Positions 35,345 to 45,501 of a DNA stretch of 64,000 nucleotides are shown here, in pieces. A model generated the notes under the pieces. It searched no databases. It worked only from the letters and a program-made list of their open reading frames with translations, and was not told where the DNA came from. The stretch is from Pontibacter pudoricolor (lineage in GTDB: Bacteria; Bacteroidota; Bacteroidia; Cytophagales; Hymenobacteraceae), in contig NZ_CP048106.1 of assembly GCF_010092985.1 (NCBI RefSeq), forward strand, positions 186,001-250,000, read 5' to 3'. A program made the position numbers and the translations under genes. The stretch's first letter is position 1. The number at the start of each line of letters is the position of its first letter.

Positions 35345-36883
35345 ATGAATAGCATTAAGACAAACCTTGCAAATAACCCTGATGTAATACTGATAGGTGC
35401 CGGAATAATGAGCGCCACGCTGGGCACGCTGCTGAAAGAACTGGAACCAGACCTTAAAATAGAAGTGTATGAGCGGCTGGATGTAGCTGCAGCCGAAAGC
35501 TCTGATGCCTGGAATAACGCCGGAACCGGGCATTCTGCCTTCTGCGAGTTAAACTATACCCCAGAGCGCCCCGACGGAACTATAGACATTACCAAAGCCG
35601 TGAAAATTGCCGAGTCGTTTGAGGTATCCAAGCAGTTCTGGTCTTACCTGATAGAAAAGAACCAGGTAAAACTTCCTGATTTCTTCATCAACAGTATTCC
35701 GCATATCAGCTTTGTGTGGGGCGATAAAAATGTGGAGTTCCTTAAAAAGCGCTACGATGCCCTGACCGGGTGCCATCTGTTTAAAGGCATGCAATATTCG
35801 GAGAACGCCCGGCAACTAAAGGAATGGATGCCACTGGTAATGGAGGACCGCGACCCGAAAGAGGTATTGGCTGCCACGCGTATGGAGATAGGGACGGATG
35901 TGAATTTTGGCGCGCTTACCCGCCGCATGCTGGAGCGATTAGGCAGAGATGGAGAGGTGAAGCAGTATTTCGGGCATGAGGTACGGAATCTTAAGAAAAC
36001 CAGTAACGGTTACTGGCGCATTAAAGTAAAAGATCTGGCAACCGGCGATAAGCGGAAAGTATACACAAAGTTTGTGTTTATCGGGGCAGGAGGTGGATCA
36101 TTGCCTTTGCTTTTAAAATCGGATATACCGGAAGGCGACGGTTATGGCGGTTTCCCGGTGAGCGGGCAATGGCTGCGCTGCATTAACCCCGATATTATTG
36201 AGCGCCACAAAGCCAAAGTGTATGGCAAAGCCTCGGTTGGATCGCCACCCATGTCGGTGCCACACCTGGATAGCCGCTTTATAAATGGGAAAAAAGAATT
36301 ACTGTTCGGGCCTTATGCCGGTTTCACTACAAAATTCCTTAAGAAAGGATCTTTCCTCGACCTGGCCCTCTCCATCAGGCCTGATAATTTACGGCCTATG
36401 ATATCGGCAGGCTTAAAAAACATACCGCTCACCCAATACCTTATAAACCAGGTAAGGCAGGAACCCGAAGACAGAATGGCCGCCCTGCGCGATTATTACC
36501 CGGATGCAAAGGACGAGGACTGGAAACTTGAAGTAGCCGGGCAACGGGTGCAGGTTATCAAAAAAGGGCCAGAAGGTGGCGGAGTACTCGAATTCGGGAC
36601 TGAAATGGTATGTGCTTCCGATGGCTCGCTTGCTGCATTGCTGGGCGCTTCGCCGGGCGCATCTACAGCAGTATCTATAATGCTGGAGCTTTTAAAGCGT
36701 TGTTTCCCGGAGCAGGTACAGTCGCCGGAGTGGCAGGCCAAACTAAAACAGATGATACCGTCCTATAACCAGTCGCTGGCCCAGAACGCAGAACTGCTGT
36801 ATGAAGTAAGAGCCTGGACAAGTGCAACATTAGGTTTGCCGCGTATTGGTACCAACTATAAACAGGAAGCGGGTAAAGTTTAA
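35345..36883 (+). CDS. mqo: Malate:quinone oxidoreductase
   Basis: 512 residues, the normal length of Mqo. The FAD motif is [20 protein letters not shown] at residues about 15-34, followed by the family signature [22 protein letters not shown]. Later landmarks are [21 protein letters not shown] and the C-terminal SPGASTAV motif. It oxidises malate to oxaloacetate at the membrane and passes electrons to quinone, serving the TCA cycle in place of or alongside malate dehydrogenase. It is a single gene in this region. Confidence 0.97.
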   Translation: MNSIKTNLANNPDVILIGAGIMSATLGTLLKELEPDLKIEVYERLDVAAAESSDAWNNAGTGHSAFCELNYTPERPDGTIDITKAVKIAESFEVSKQFWSYLIEKNQVKLPDFFINSIPHISFVWGDKNVEFLKKRYDALTGCHLFKGMQYSENARQLKEWMPLVMEDRDPKEVLAATRMEIGTDVNFGALTRRMLERLGRDGEVKQYFGHEVRNLKKTSNGYWRIKVKDLATGDKRKVYTKFVFIGAGGGSLPLLLKSDIPEGDGYGGFPVSGQWLRCINPDIIERHKAKVYGKASVGSPPMSVPHLDSRFINGKKELLFGPYAGFTTKFLKKGSFLDLALSIRPDNLRPMISAGLKNIPLTQYLINQVRQEPEDRMAALRDYYPDAKDEDWKLEVAGQRVQVIKKGPEGGGVLEFGTEMVCASDGSLAALLGASPGASTAVSIMLELLKRCFPEQVQSPEWQAKLKQMIPSYNQSLAQNAELLYEVRAWTSATLGLPRIGTNYKQEAGKV

Positions 36884-37134
36884 ACTATAGTTAAAAGGTA
36901 TCTGTTAGCTTCTTTTTAATTTTTTTAAATTCAGCTTATAGTTACTGCAATACGTTATCTTGTGCTGTAGTTGGCAAATGGCGCTAAACCCTGTAAGCTA
37001 TAGTTTCCTGCCGGGTTGTGTAGTTTATCCTGTGTTATTGGTTTAATTATAATAGTTGCCGTACATTAGGTTACTGCTTAAGCCAACACCTGGCCTTTTC
37101 CATTCTTTTCCAAGTGATCATAAATAACGATTTA

Positions 37135-39255
37135 ATGCCTTCAGAAACAATTCAGAATACCAAAATAACACCTGCATTTTTACAGGGTGGTGGCGAAATG
37201 GGTGCTTTGATCCGGGAATATGACTGGGACAATCATCCGTTGGGTAAACCTGAGGACTGGCCTGATAACCTGAAGATCACCGTACGGATGATGTTGAACT
37301 CAGCATTCCCGATGTTTGTGTGGTGGTCGGCTGATCTGTATATGTTCCATAACGATGCGTATTTGCCGGCTTTAGGTAATAAACACCCGAAGGCACTCGG
37401 CTCCAGAGCCAGCCTTATGTGGGCCGAAATATGGGATACCGTTGGTAAAGTGGCAGAAGATATACTTGAGAATGGCAGCCAGTTTTATGCAGAAGAATTG
37501 TACCTGGTACTGGAGCGCAAAGGCTTTCCGGAAGAAACCTACTGGACATTTTCCTACAGCCCGGCTTTTGATGACAATGGTAACGTAAACGGTGTTTTCT
37601 GTGCCTGTACCGAAGTTACTAAAACTGTTCTGAGCCAGCGCCGCATTCGTACCTTAAAAGAAATTTCGGATGCTACTGCGCTTGTACAAACCCTGGAACA
37701 AGCCTGCCAGACAGCAAGCGATATTCTGAGCCAGAATCACCAGGATATTCCGTTTAACCTGATCTACCTGTTTAATGCACAAAGCACTGAATTCGGGTTG
37801 GTTGGCAAAGCAGGAACTGTAACAGACAATGCCGCGCCCGGGCTTATAAAGTTAAATGCGGGTGCAAACGACCTTCCTCTCAACGCTTTACTTAATACGA
37901 AGCAGCCGGTCGTTTTAGATTATCAAATGGCTGATACTGCTACTATAGAGATAGCTCCGGGCTTGCGGGTTCCGGCTAAAGCGGTTATGTTACCTATTTT
38001 AAGGCCCGGCCAGGACGACATAATTGGGCTGTGCATTTCCGGTATCAGTGATAAACTGGAATACGATGCCGATTACTTAGGTTTCCATCAATTACTTGTG
38101 GGGCAGGTTGCTACCTCTATTACAAGTGTACAGGCGCGGCAGGAGGGCTTTCGACAGCAGCAATACCTGAACGAAATATTTCAGCAGGCGCCGGTAGGCA
38201 TCACTATACTGCGTGGCCCGGACTATATAATTGACCTTGCTAATCCGGGTGTTTGTGAGATTTGGGGGCGTAAACAGGAAGACCTGCTTGGTAAAACTGT
38301 TTTAGAAGCATTACCCGAAGTAGCAGATCAGGGAATTAAGGAACTGCTGGATAGCGTGTATTATACAGGTGTGCCTTTTGTAGCCAATGAACTCCCGGTA
38401 TCATTTGATCGCGATGGAAAGCTGGAAGAAGTGTACCTCAATTTTGTATACCATCCCATGCGTGATCCGGCAGGCCAAATTACAGGTATTATTGCAGTAG
38501 CCATTGACATAAACGAGCAGGTAGAAGCCCGCAGGAAAATAGAAGAAATGAACCGGGAGCTGCTGGGCATAAATGCCGACCTCGACAACTTTGTGTACTC
38601 TGCCTCCCACGACCTGAAAGCCCCGATCTCAAATATAGAGGGCCTGATGCGGGCGCTTGTAGATTACCTGCCTGCAGAAGTGGTGCAGTCCGAAAAGGAG
38701 ATACCGCGCGTGCTGAACCTGATCCAGAACTCTGTAGACAGGTTTAAACGAGCCATAGCTGACCTGACCGAAGTTGCCAAAATACAGCGCGACAGTGGAG
38801 AAGATGTAGCCAGGGTAAACCTGAAAGCGGTAACAGAGGATGTTAAACTGGATTTTGAAAGGCTGATCAGGGAAAAAGAGGCAACCATAGATGTGCAGTT
38901 CGGGGAGCATGCAGTGGTAGAGTTTTCGGCCAAGAACGCGCGCAGTATAGTTTATAACCTGCTGAGTAACGCCCTGAAATATAGCTCACCTGACCGCAAG
39001 CCGCTGATAAATGTAACGGTAGAGACCACCCCCGACTTTACGGTGCTGTGTGTGGCTGATAACGGCTTAGGCTTTGATCCTGCCGATGAAAATAAGATAT
39101 TCGGGATGTTTAAGCGCCTGCACGACCACGTGGAGGGATCCGGAATAGGGCTGTATATTGTAAAACGCATTCTCGAGAACGCAGGCGGCCGTATAGAGCT
39201 CGACAGCGAACCGGACAAAGGCTCAACCTTTAAGGTTTACTTCAAACGCTTATAA
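37135..39255 (+). CDS. PAS-GAF-PAS sensor histidine kinase
   Basis: The start ATG at 37135 gives 706 residues; a GTG seven codons upstream is also open. Order: a PAS domain (about 20-165, with MFVWWSADLYMFHNDAYLPALG), a GAF-like domain (about 175-335), a second PAS (about 345-465, FQQAPVGITILRGPDYIIDLANPG), the dimerisation helix with His492 in VYSASHDLKAPI, and an ATPase domain with N box (YNLLSNALKYSS), DNGLGFD and GSGIGLYIVKRI. No membrane segment is present, so it is a cytoplasmic sensor. No response regulator is adjacent. Confidence 0.92.
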   Translation: MPSETIQNTKITPAFLQGGGEMGALIREYDWDNHPLGKPEDWPDNLKITVRMMLNSAFPMFVWWSADLYMFHNDAYLPALGNKHPKALGSRASLMWAEIWDTVGKVAEDILENGSQFYAEELYLVLERKGFPEETYWTFSYSPAFDDNGNVNGVFCACTEVTKTVLSQRRIRTLKEISDATALVQTLEQACQTASDILSQNHQDIPFNLIYLFNAQSTEFGLVGKAGTVTDNAAPGLIKLNAGANDLPLNALLNTKQPVVLDYQMADTATIEIAPGLRVPAKAVMLPILRPGQDDIIGLCISGISDKLEYDADYLGFHQLLVGQVATSITSVQARQEGFRQQQYLNEIFQQAPVGITILRGPDYIIDLANPGVCEIWGRKQEDLLGKTVLEALPEVADQGIKELLDSVYYTGVPFVANELPVSFDRDGKLEEVYLNFVYHPMRDPAGQITGIIAVAIDINEQVEARRKIEEMNRELLGINADLDNFVYSASHDLKAPISNIEGLMRALVDYLPAEVVQSEKEIPRVLNLIQNSVDRFKRAIADLTEVAKIQRDSGEDVARVNLKAVTEDVKLDFERLIREKEATIDVQFGEHAVVEFSAKNARSIVYNLLSNALKYSSPDRKPLINVTVETTPDFTVLCVADNGLGFDPADENKIFGMFKRLHDHVEGSGIGLYIVKRILENAGGRIELDSEPDKGSTFKVYFKRL

Positions 39256-39309
39256 ACTATAGTTTTCATTCTGATAATCAGGTACAACTATAGTTGCTTT
39301 AAGTTAAAG

Positions 39310-39341
39310 TTGCCGCTCATGGAATTAAGGTCGTAACTTTG
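39310..39341 (+). promoter_or_regulatory. Bacteroidota-type promoter of the MBL hydrolase gene
   Basis: TTG (39310-39312), a spacer of 21 bases, and TAACTTTG (39334-39341): an exact match to the housekeeping promoter form TTG-N19-21-TAnnTTTG, 60 bases before the start codon. Confidence 0.8.
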
Positions 39342-39400
39342 TAGTTTTCCAGTTACCCCTGGTTGGTATAAACTATAAATTACCTTTTCTTTGCAGCAAC

Positions 39401-40216
39401 ATGCAATTGCAGATCACATCATTAAATTCAGGAAGTAACGGTAACTGTTATTACATCGGCAACGAGCGCGAAGCGGTGCTGGTAGATGCCGGTATTTCGT
39501 GCCTCGAAACCGAACGACGCATGAAGCGCTTGGGCCTTTCGATGCGCAAAGTAAAAGCCATCTTCATCTCTCATGAGCATTCCGATCACATTCGGGGCGT
39601 GTCCGTCATAGCGCGCAAGTACGAAATTCCGGTTTATATTACACCAGATACCCAATACCACGGCCGTTTAAGCCAGGAGCGATTTACTGCCATTCCTTTC
39701 CTGGCATACGAGCCCGTGAAGGTCGGCGGGCTAACTATAACTGCATTTCCGAAATGGCACGATGCTTCCGATCCGCATAGTTTTATAGTTAGTTACCAGG
39801 ATATCAACATTGGTGTTTTTACTGATATAGGAGCACCCTGCGAGCATGTTATAAAGCACTTTGGCATGTGCCACGCCGCTTTTCTGGAAACAAATTATGA
39901 TGATGGCCTGCTGGACAAAGGGCGCTATCCTTATTACCTGAAACAACGCATCCGCAGCAACCACGGGCACTTATCAAACGAGCAGGCACTTTCGCTTTTC
40001 ATGGAGCACAAACCGGCGTTCATGAGCCACCTGCTGCTATCGCATTTGTCTAAAGACAACAACAACCCAATGCTGGTGCAGAACCTTTTCCGGTTAAATG
40101 CTGCCGGTACCGAGGTTGTTGTAGCCTCCCGTTACCAGGAAACCCCGATCTACACCATTACCAATTCTTTTACACCGATAAAGCACTACAAAGGCGAGCA
40201 ACTGCAACTTCTATAG
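39401..40216 (+). CDS. MBL-fold metallohydrolase (YycJ/WalJ-like)
   Basis: 271 residues. The metal motif HxHxDH appears as His58-Glu-His60-Ser-Asp62-His63 (FISHEHSDHIRGV), with further ligands in FPKWHDASDPHSF, GVFTDIGAP and the C-terminal SHLSKDNNNP. The N-terminal SLNSGSNGNCYYIG is typical of the YycJ/WalJ subgroup of metallo-beta-lactamase fold enzymes, thought to be exonucleases or phosphodiesterases involved in DNA or cell-wall related processes. Its stop is directly adjacent to the stop of the convergent hydrolase gene. Confidence 0.9.
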   Translation: MQLQITSLNSGSNGNCYYIGNEREAVLVDAGISCLETERRMKRLGLSMRKVKAIFISHEHSDHIRGVSVIARKYEIPVYITPDTQYHGRLSQERFTAIPFLAYEPVKVGGLTITAFPKWHDASDPHSFIVSYQDINIGVFTDIGAPCEHVIKHFGMCHAAFLETNYDDGLLDKGRYPYYLKQRIRSNHGHLSNEQALSLFMEHKPAFMSHLLLSHLSKDNNNPMLVQNLFRLNAAGTEVVVASRYQETPIYTITNSFTPIKHYKGEQLQLL

Positions 40217-40759
40217 TTAGGCAACTATAGTTTCTCCGCTTAATTTACTGACCAACTCAAGACCGGCCTGCCAGTTGCCATACCCTGATTTACCTTCAAT
40301 ATGGCCGGCGTTTTGCAGCGTTACCAGCTCACTTCCCCAGCAGGCAGCAAAGTATTTTGCCCGCTCATAAGCTACCACATGGTCGTTGGTGCTGGCTACA
40401 ACTATACTCGGGAACGGTAATTTGCGAAGCGGCAACGGACTGAAACCCGTGATATATTTCGGGTAGTTTGGGTCATCCACATCACTGGGAGCTACCAGCA
40501 ACGCGCCTTTTATTTGCTTGCCAAACCGGTAATGCCAGTTAACTATAGTTGCGCAGCCTACACTGTGGCCTATCAGAACTACCTCCTTTAAGTTAAAACT
40601 GCTCAGTTCCTTTTCTAGCTGGGTGGTCCATTGCTGGCAGTCAGGTTGTTCCCAGTTGGTTTGTGTAATGCGGTAAAACTGAGCAGGGTAGTTTGTCTCC
40701 CATATGCTTTGCCAGTGCCCTGGGCCGGAGTTGCGGAGACCGGGGACGTTTATGTTCAT
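40217..40759 (-). CDS. RBBP9/YdeN family serine hydrolase
   Basis: 180 residues of the compact alpha/beta hydrolase family that includes RBBP9 and YdeN. It opens with the family pattern VPGLRNSGPGHWQSIWE; the nucleophile is Ser66 in LIGHSVGC; the acid is in the DVDDPNYPK/NDH region (STNDHV); the histidine is in NAGHIEGKSGYGNW near the C-terminus. Substrates for this family are unknown; esterase activity is expected. It is convergent with the MBL gene, with no spacer between the stops. Confidence 0.9.
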   Translation of the reverse strand: MNINVPGLRNSGPGHWQSIWETNYPAQFYRITQTNWEQPDCQQWTTQLEKELSSFNLKEVVLIGHSVGCATIVNWHYRFGKQIKGALLVAPSDVDDPNYPKYITGFSPLPLRKLPFPSIVVASTNDHVVAYERAKYFAACWGSELVTLQNAGHIEGKSGYGNWQAGLELVSKLSGETIVA

Positions 40760-40790
40760 AGTTTATGGTTTAGCTATAGTTTGATCTAAC

Positions 40791-40830
40791 AGAAAATCCC
40801 GCCCAAACTATAGTTCAGGCGGGATTTTCT
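40791..40830 (-). terminator. Terminator of the sugar transporter gene
   Basis: AGAAAATCCCGCC (40791-40803) and GGCGGGATTTTCT (40818-40830) pair perfectly over 13 bp. The 14-base loop contains AACTATAGTT, the palindrome that is iterated across the window. Confidence 0.88.
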
Positions 40831-40850
40831 GTTTATTTATAGTTTACATT

Positions 40851-42143
40851 TTACTTTCTGATCCTGTGGCCTTTGGTAGAGAAGAACCAGATGAACAGGT
40901 AACACGGTACCATTATCCAGTATGCTTGCTGCGCATCAGCCATGTCGGTAAGGCGGCCATACACCAGCGGAATAATGGCACCACCGGCTATACCCATGAT
41001 CAGGAGCGACGAACCAATTTTTGTAAAACGGCCCAGCCCGGCAATAGCCAATGGCCAGATGGCAGGCCACATTAAAGAGTTTGCTAGGCCAAGTAGCGCA
41101 ATGAACAGCACCGATACGTAACCATCGGTAAGGATTGCAGCAATAGAGAACAGCACACCCAGTACTGCCGATATCTGCAAGGCCACATCCTGCTTCAGTA
41201 TTTTAGGAATGGTAACGATGCCGATAAGGTAACCCACCAGCATGGCCCCCAGCGTAAACGAGAAGAAGAACTTGGCATCTTCCAGCGAAAAGCCCTGCTC
41301 CACACCATAACTGATAATGGTATCAACAGAGAGGACCTCTACGCCGACATACAGGAAAATGGCCAGTACGCCCAGCAACAAGTGCGGAAACTGTAAAATA
41401 CTTGTTTTCGATGTATTGGCGGTTGCTATGGCTTCATCCTCCTGGTCGGTATCAACCTCAGGCAACGACGACAACAGCACCAGTACAGCAAGCACAGCCA
41501 GCGCAACAGCTACAATTATATAAGGTGTGATTACACGGTGTGCAACGGCATCCAGTTCCATTGCTTTCTGCTGCAAACTCATGGTATCCAGTTGCTTTAC
41601 AAGAGCATCAAGCGCTTCCGGATTCGAGAAAACTATAAACCCTAATGCAATAGGTGCCAGGATACCGCCTACTTTACTGCAGATACCCATGATACTGATG
41701 CGTTTGGCAGCACTCTCGGCAGGGCCCAGAATAGTAATATAAGGATTAGAAGCAGTCTGTAACAAGGCCAGTCCGGTGCCCTGCACAAACAAACCTATCA
41801 GGAAAAGGGAATAGGTACGATCGAGGGCAGCTGGTATAAAAATAAGCGCACCAAGGGCCATTACAGCCAGTCCGGCTGCCATTCCTTTTTTAAACCCAGT
41901 AGCCTTTAGCACCCACGCCGACGGAATAGCCATTACCAGGTAAGAAATATAAAAGGCAAAGGTCACGAAATACGATTCGAAGTTGGTGAGTTCGCAGGCT
42001 ATCTTAAGATAGGGGATGAGCACCGAGTTGAGCCAGGTTACGGAGCCGAAAATAAAGAAAAGGACTCCAATGATCAGGATGGCACGGAAATCATTTCGTT
42101 TCTCTAACTCCTGAGACATCATAGGTTCAGTTTTTACAGACAT
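40851..42143 (-). CDS. Sugar MFS transporter, FucP/GluP type, copy 1
   Basis: 430 residues with about 12 membrane segments. The family signature is FGSVTWLNSVLIPYLKIACELTNFES in TM1/loop, the conserved GLALLQTASNPYITILGP in TM4, and SLMWPAIWPLAIAGLG near TM10. These match the fucose permease-like subfamily of sugar:proton symporters. No sugar-metabolism gene is adjacent, so the substrate is unknown. A second member of the same subfamily is encoded at 49689-51116. Confidence 0.92.
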   Translation of the reverse strand: MSVKTEPMMSQELEKRNDFRAILIIGVLFFIFGSVTWLNSVLIPYLKIACELTNFESYFVTFAFYISYLVMAIPSAWVLKATGFKKGMAAGLAVMALGALIFIPAALDRTYSLFLIGLFVQGTGLALLQTASNPYITILGPAESAAKRISIMGICSKVGGILAPIALGFIVFSNPEALDALVKQLDTMSLQQKAMELDAVAHRVITPYIIVAVALAVLAVLVLLSSLPEVDTDQEDEAIATANTSKTSILQFPHLLLGVLAIFLYVGVEVLSVDTIISYGVEQGFSLEDAKFFFSFTLGAMLVGYLIGIVTIPKILKQDVALQISAVLGVLFSIAAILTDGYVSVLFIALLGLANSLMWPAIWPLAIAGLGRFTKIGSSLLIMGIAGGAIIPLVYGRLTDMADAQQAYWIMVPCYLFIWFFSTKGHRIRK

Positions 42144-42249
42144 AAAAAGGATAGATAATTCTGTTCAATATAATCTATTTTTTTAAGATCTCATTTGTAA
42201 GTGAGGTTTGGGGTAATAAAATTTTGTGTGTTCCGTCCATTCCTGTATT

Positions 42250-43400
42250 TTTTTGTAGAGAGATGAAAAGAGCCAGTGGAGCGGTGAGGGATTTAAGTTA
42301 TCCTATTCACTTTTGTCGTTTCGAACATTCTTGAGACGCGAGTCGAAGAGAGCCAGCGCAGCTGTGAGAAATCTGAGTGCTATAGTTTCTCTTTTGTCAT
42401 TTCGAACTAAGTGAGAAATCTATTATAGATTATAGTTTAATTTTCTACTCCTTGAACCAAGCCTTTCTTTCATAGCCTTCTTTAATCCTGGGAGCTCTAC
42501 TTATCTACAGTTCTATAGTTTGCTTTGGTGCCCTCACGGCCGGGAGGCCCCGTCTTGGGGGTAGGGGCCCTCGATAAGGGCATCGCGCCTTTGCTTTCTT
42601 GCTACCCTCGTTCCTCGGGTTGCCTGGCGGCACCGCAACAAAGCAAAGGCGCTCAACCCAAAGACTGTGATCAGTTCGATAGCTATAGTTTGAACAGCTA
42701 TAGTTGCATCGCTTTATCGTGGTGGTATTTCCTTAGGGACAGGTCGCGACCTGTCCGATCCTGGTCTGTAACTATAGAAAACTCAGATTTCTCCCGCTGG
42801 TCGAAATGACAGTTGGGCAAGCAGTAGCAGCAGTGTTCCCTCAAGGGCAGGCACGTTTCATTCTATTGATTCAACCTCTTTAATGCCCTTTCTCGCGGGA
42901 CGCGGGTGTGAGCTACATAGTGGCGTCCCGCCACTTGTGCTTCAGGCACAGGTTAAAGCGGCCAGAGTTCGCAGGTAACTCACACTCGCGGGACGCGAGC
43001 GAGGGCGAGGACGTAAAGTAGTAACAGAATTGTCCCCTTGAGGAAAAGGGAGAACGGGAGTTCGAAACTTACGAGCATAGCTCAATAGGGGTGTTGAAAC
43101 CCAAACTATAGAACGATGGCGTAAACTATAGCAACAGCCGAAATTCCCCTCTTGGGAGGGGCAGGAGTGGGTTAAAACGCCAACTATAGAACAACATCTA
43201 AAACTATAGCGACTACTGTAAAGCTCCTTCCCCTGTTTTGGGGGTAGGGGCCCTCGATAAAAGGGGAAGGCTGGGAAGGGGTAAAACCATAACTATAAAA
43301 CTATAGCTCCAACTATAGCAATTCCCTTTATCCCAAAAATCCCATAAATCTCCTTTAATCCCGGTTCAGACAATGCCTGTATCTTCCGAGCCAGTTGCGT
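42250..43400. repeat. Mosaic intergenic repeat, copy B
   Basis: Colinear with the mosaic at 11750-12640: TTTGTCATTTCGA...GAGAAATCT (42391-42421), the TCCTGGGAGCT...TTCTATAGTTTGCTTTGGTG block (about 42485-42533), the same perfect 20-bp palindrome (42737-42756), TCGAAATGACAGTTGGGC (42784-42830), CCCCTCTTGGGAGGGGC (43136-43178), TTCCCCTG...GGGGAAGG and AATTCCCTTTATCCCA (about 43320). Copy B also contains an inserted hairpin region at 42892-42999 and a longer GGCCCCG...AAGCAAAGGCGC block. No ORF of coding character is present. Confidence 0.8.
42892..42999. repeat. Nested inverted repeat inside mosaic copy B
   Basis: Arms CTCGCGGGACGCGGGTGTGAG (42892-42912, first 20 bases considered) and 42979-42999 pair with few mismatches. 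Between them GTGGCG/CGCCAC (42920-42934) forms a short perfect hairpin with a 3-base loop. This block is absent from copy A. Confidence 0.75.
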
Positions 43401-43606
43401 CAGGAGACTCCACACCATCGTAAGTCACGAGCGGGACGCTCGCTTCAAATAGAGAGGGCTGGGGTAATTTAGAGATGGGTAAAAAAACAACTATAAAACT
43501 ATAGACAAAATTACCGTCAGGAAAATCATGCTAAAAACTTACATCCAGTTAAATCAGAGCGCCTGTTTTACTCAACGTATTATTACTAATTGAAAAGATT
43601 AGTTGC

Positions 43607-44458
43607 CTATACAAATTTACCGGATGTAATATGGAATGATCTGCCCCTGGGCAGCACGTGCATGATCAGATTCTCAACACAAAGCGCCTCGCCAGTATCT
43701 ATGGTTTGATAGTTGTTCTCTACCAGTTTTCGCCCGTCAATAACTATAACAAGACCGGAGCCAATGGTTTCTATAAAGTCGTTTCCCGTTATCAGGATTC
43801 CGGTGTCTTCGCCCAGCCCAATACCGATATGGGAAGGGTTGCTGGCGATTGCCTCTATCATGCGGGGTATACGACGGCGGTTTACAAAGTGGGTATCAAT
43901 GATGATTTTATCCAGTATATCCAGTCCGGAGGTGAGCTCCACCATGCCTTTTAGTAGTGGAGTAGCTTCCACATATCCGTTTATCATTACTCCCGATAAA
44001 GCCATGGCACCGGCGCTGGTACCTGATATCAGGAATTTATCTTCGAGCATATAACGGGTTTTGATTATGTTCAGCGCTTCCGAACCCTGAAACGCAGCTG
44101 TAATGCGCTGCTGGTCGCCGCCCGTAAACATGACTGCATCCGTGTGCATCAGGCGCTCCAGGTAATCGGGCCGGTTGGCATCTTCGGGGCTTTGTATTGG
44201 TAAAACACCGACGTTATTGCAGCCTAGAAGAAAGAAAGCATTTGTATAAACCTTGCCTGCAACTGCAGGTGCTAAAGTTGCAGTAGTTACTACTTCTATG
44301 CGCGTGCCAAGGCCATGTAGTTCATCGTGTATCCGTTTCAGAATACCATGGTCAAACTGGTGTTGCTGCCGGAACTCATTTGCTTTTACTTGCAATGGTA
44401 AGTTTCCTTTATCTTCGTTACCGCCAATGGCTACAATTTTACCTTTCGGAGTTTTCAT
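43607..44458 (-). CDS. Cyanophycinase-family serine hydrolase (peptidase S51), copy 2
   Basis: 283 residues, clearly related to the protein at 696-1601 but more compact, lacking its basic N-terminal extension. The nucleophile is Ser148 in GTSAGAMALS, with His190 (DTHFVNRRR) and Glu217 (GLGEDTG) as likely partners; FTGGDQ is at 111-116. It is cytoplasmic as read. The gene stands alone on the minus strand beside the mosaic repeat. Cyanophycinase activity is the family's best-known reaction, but isoaspartyl or other dipeptide substrates are equally possible. Confidence 0.88.
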   Translation of the reverse strand: MKTPKGKIVAIGGNEDKGNLPLQVKANEFRQQHQFDHGILKRIHDELHGLGTRIEVVTTATLAPAVAGKVYTNAFFLLGCNNVGVLPIQSPEDANRPDYLERLMHTDAVMFTGGDQQRITAAFQGSEALNIIKTRYMLEDKFLISGTSAGAMALSGVMINGYVEATPLLKGMVELTSGLDILDKIIIDTHFVNRRRIPRMIEAIASNPSHIGIGLGEDTGILITGNDFIETIGSGLVIVIDGRKLVENNYQTIDTGEALCVENLIMHVLPRGRSFHITSGKFV

Positions 44459-44573
44459 AAGCTGTTATAACTTAATACTATACGCTGTAATAAAAGCATC
44501 AGGGTATAAAGGCTGTTACAGTATAGGTTAGATGTAACTGCAGCCCGGGAAGTTACTTGCTTAGCGCAGCAAA

Positions 44574-45320
44574 CTATAGATTTTTGATCAAGTCGTATAG
44601 TTTACGGGCATCTAGCACGGCGTTTCCTAAAATAGTATTGTTAAAGAATACCCAGACCTGTTTATCAGCCTCCAGCCAGTCTTTCACCATGTATGCGTAG
44701 CGTTCCAGTTTTTCGTCGGAGTAAGCAGAGGAATACATTTTTTCGTCGCCGTGCAGGCGCAGGTAGGCAATATTGGTGGTTGTTACTTCGGTGCCCGGGA
44801 AGCGCTTGCCGGCGCTGGCAATAACGGTGGTAATCTCATAATCTCGCAGCAACTCCAACGACTCATCGGTAAACCACGACACATGGCGGGCTTCGAGGGC
44901 AAAAGGCTGGTCAGGGTATTTATCGCGGAGCAACCTGTAAAAATTCTCTGCTGTAGGCCTGTCGAACCGGAAACTGCCGGCGATCTGCACCAGCACCGGC
45001 CCCAGCCGATCACCCATCAAACTATAGCTGGCCATAAATTTATCCAGCGGCGCTTCGGTATCTGTAAACTTGCGCTTGTGGGTTATTTCCTGGTTTAGCT
45101 TTGGTGCGAATTTAAAGTACGAGGGTGTGGTAGCCAGCCATTTCTCCACGGTTTTGGCCATGGTAAAGTGGTAAAAACTGCTGTTTATTTCGGTACAGTT
45201 AAAGTGGGTGGCATAATAAGCAAGCCTGTCTGCCGATTTCAGTTCGGGTGGGTAAAGCACTTCCATCCAGCGGTAGCTCCAGCCGGATGTGCCTATATGT
45301 AAATTTGGTATCTGCTTCAT
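44574..45320 (-). CDS. DUF72 family protein
   Basis: From the ATG at 45320 the product is 248 residues and begins at the family's first strand, IPNLHIGTSGWSYRWMEVLYP. Other DUF72 landmarks are FNCTEINSSFYHFTM, FKFAPKLNQEITHKRKF, GPVLVQIAGSFRFD, ALEARHVSW and YLRLHGDEKMYSSAYSDEKL. The fold is a TIM barrel; the function is not established. A start 46 codons upstream is open but adds unrelated sequence. Confidence 0.9.
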   Translation of the reverse strand: MKQIPNLHIGTSGWSYRWMEVLYPPELKSADRLAYYATHFNCTEINSSFYHFTMAKTVEKWLATTPSYFKFAPKLNQEITHKRKFTDTEAPLDKFMASYSLMGDRLGPVLVQIAGSFRFDRPTAENFYRLLRDKYPDQPFALEARHVSWFTDESLELLRDYEITTVIASAGKRFPGTEVTTTNIAYLRLHGDEKMYSSAYSDEKLERYAYMVKDWLEADKQVWVFFNNTILGNAVLDARKLYDLIKNL

Positions 45321-45452
45321 AGTGTATAGTTGTTGCAGGTACGTACGGCTGTGGCGCAAGGCTGTCCATCCTTGTTTAGTGCAAACCTGTAAAACAATCA
45401 GGCACCATTGCGGTTGGGTAACATAGCCCGGAAGATGTTTCTCACTAAAAAG

Positions 45453-45484
45453 TTGCAATTTTTAAGACGATGGCCTTACCTTTG
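45453..45484 (+). promoter_or_regulatory. Promoter of the SAM riboswitch transcript
   Basis: TTG (45453-45455), a 21-base spacer and TACCTTTG (45477-45484): an exact Bacteroidota promoter. Transcription would begin near 45490, just before the riboswitch. Confidence 0.8.
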
Positions 45485-45501
45485 CAGCATCTTTATCAAG
45501 A

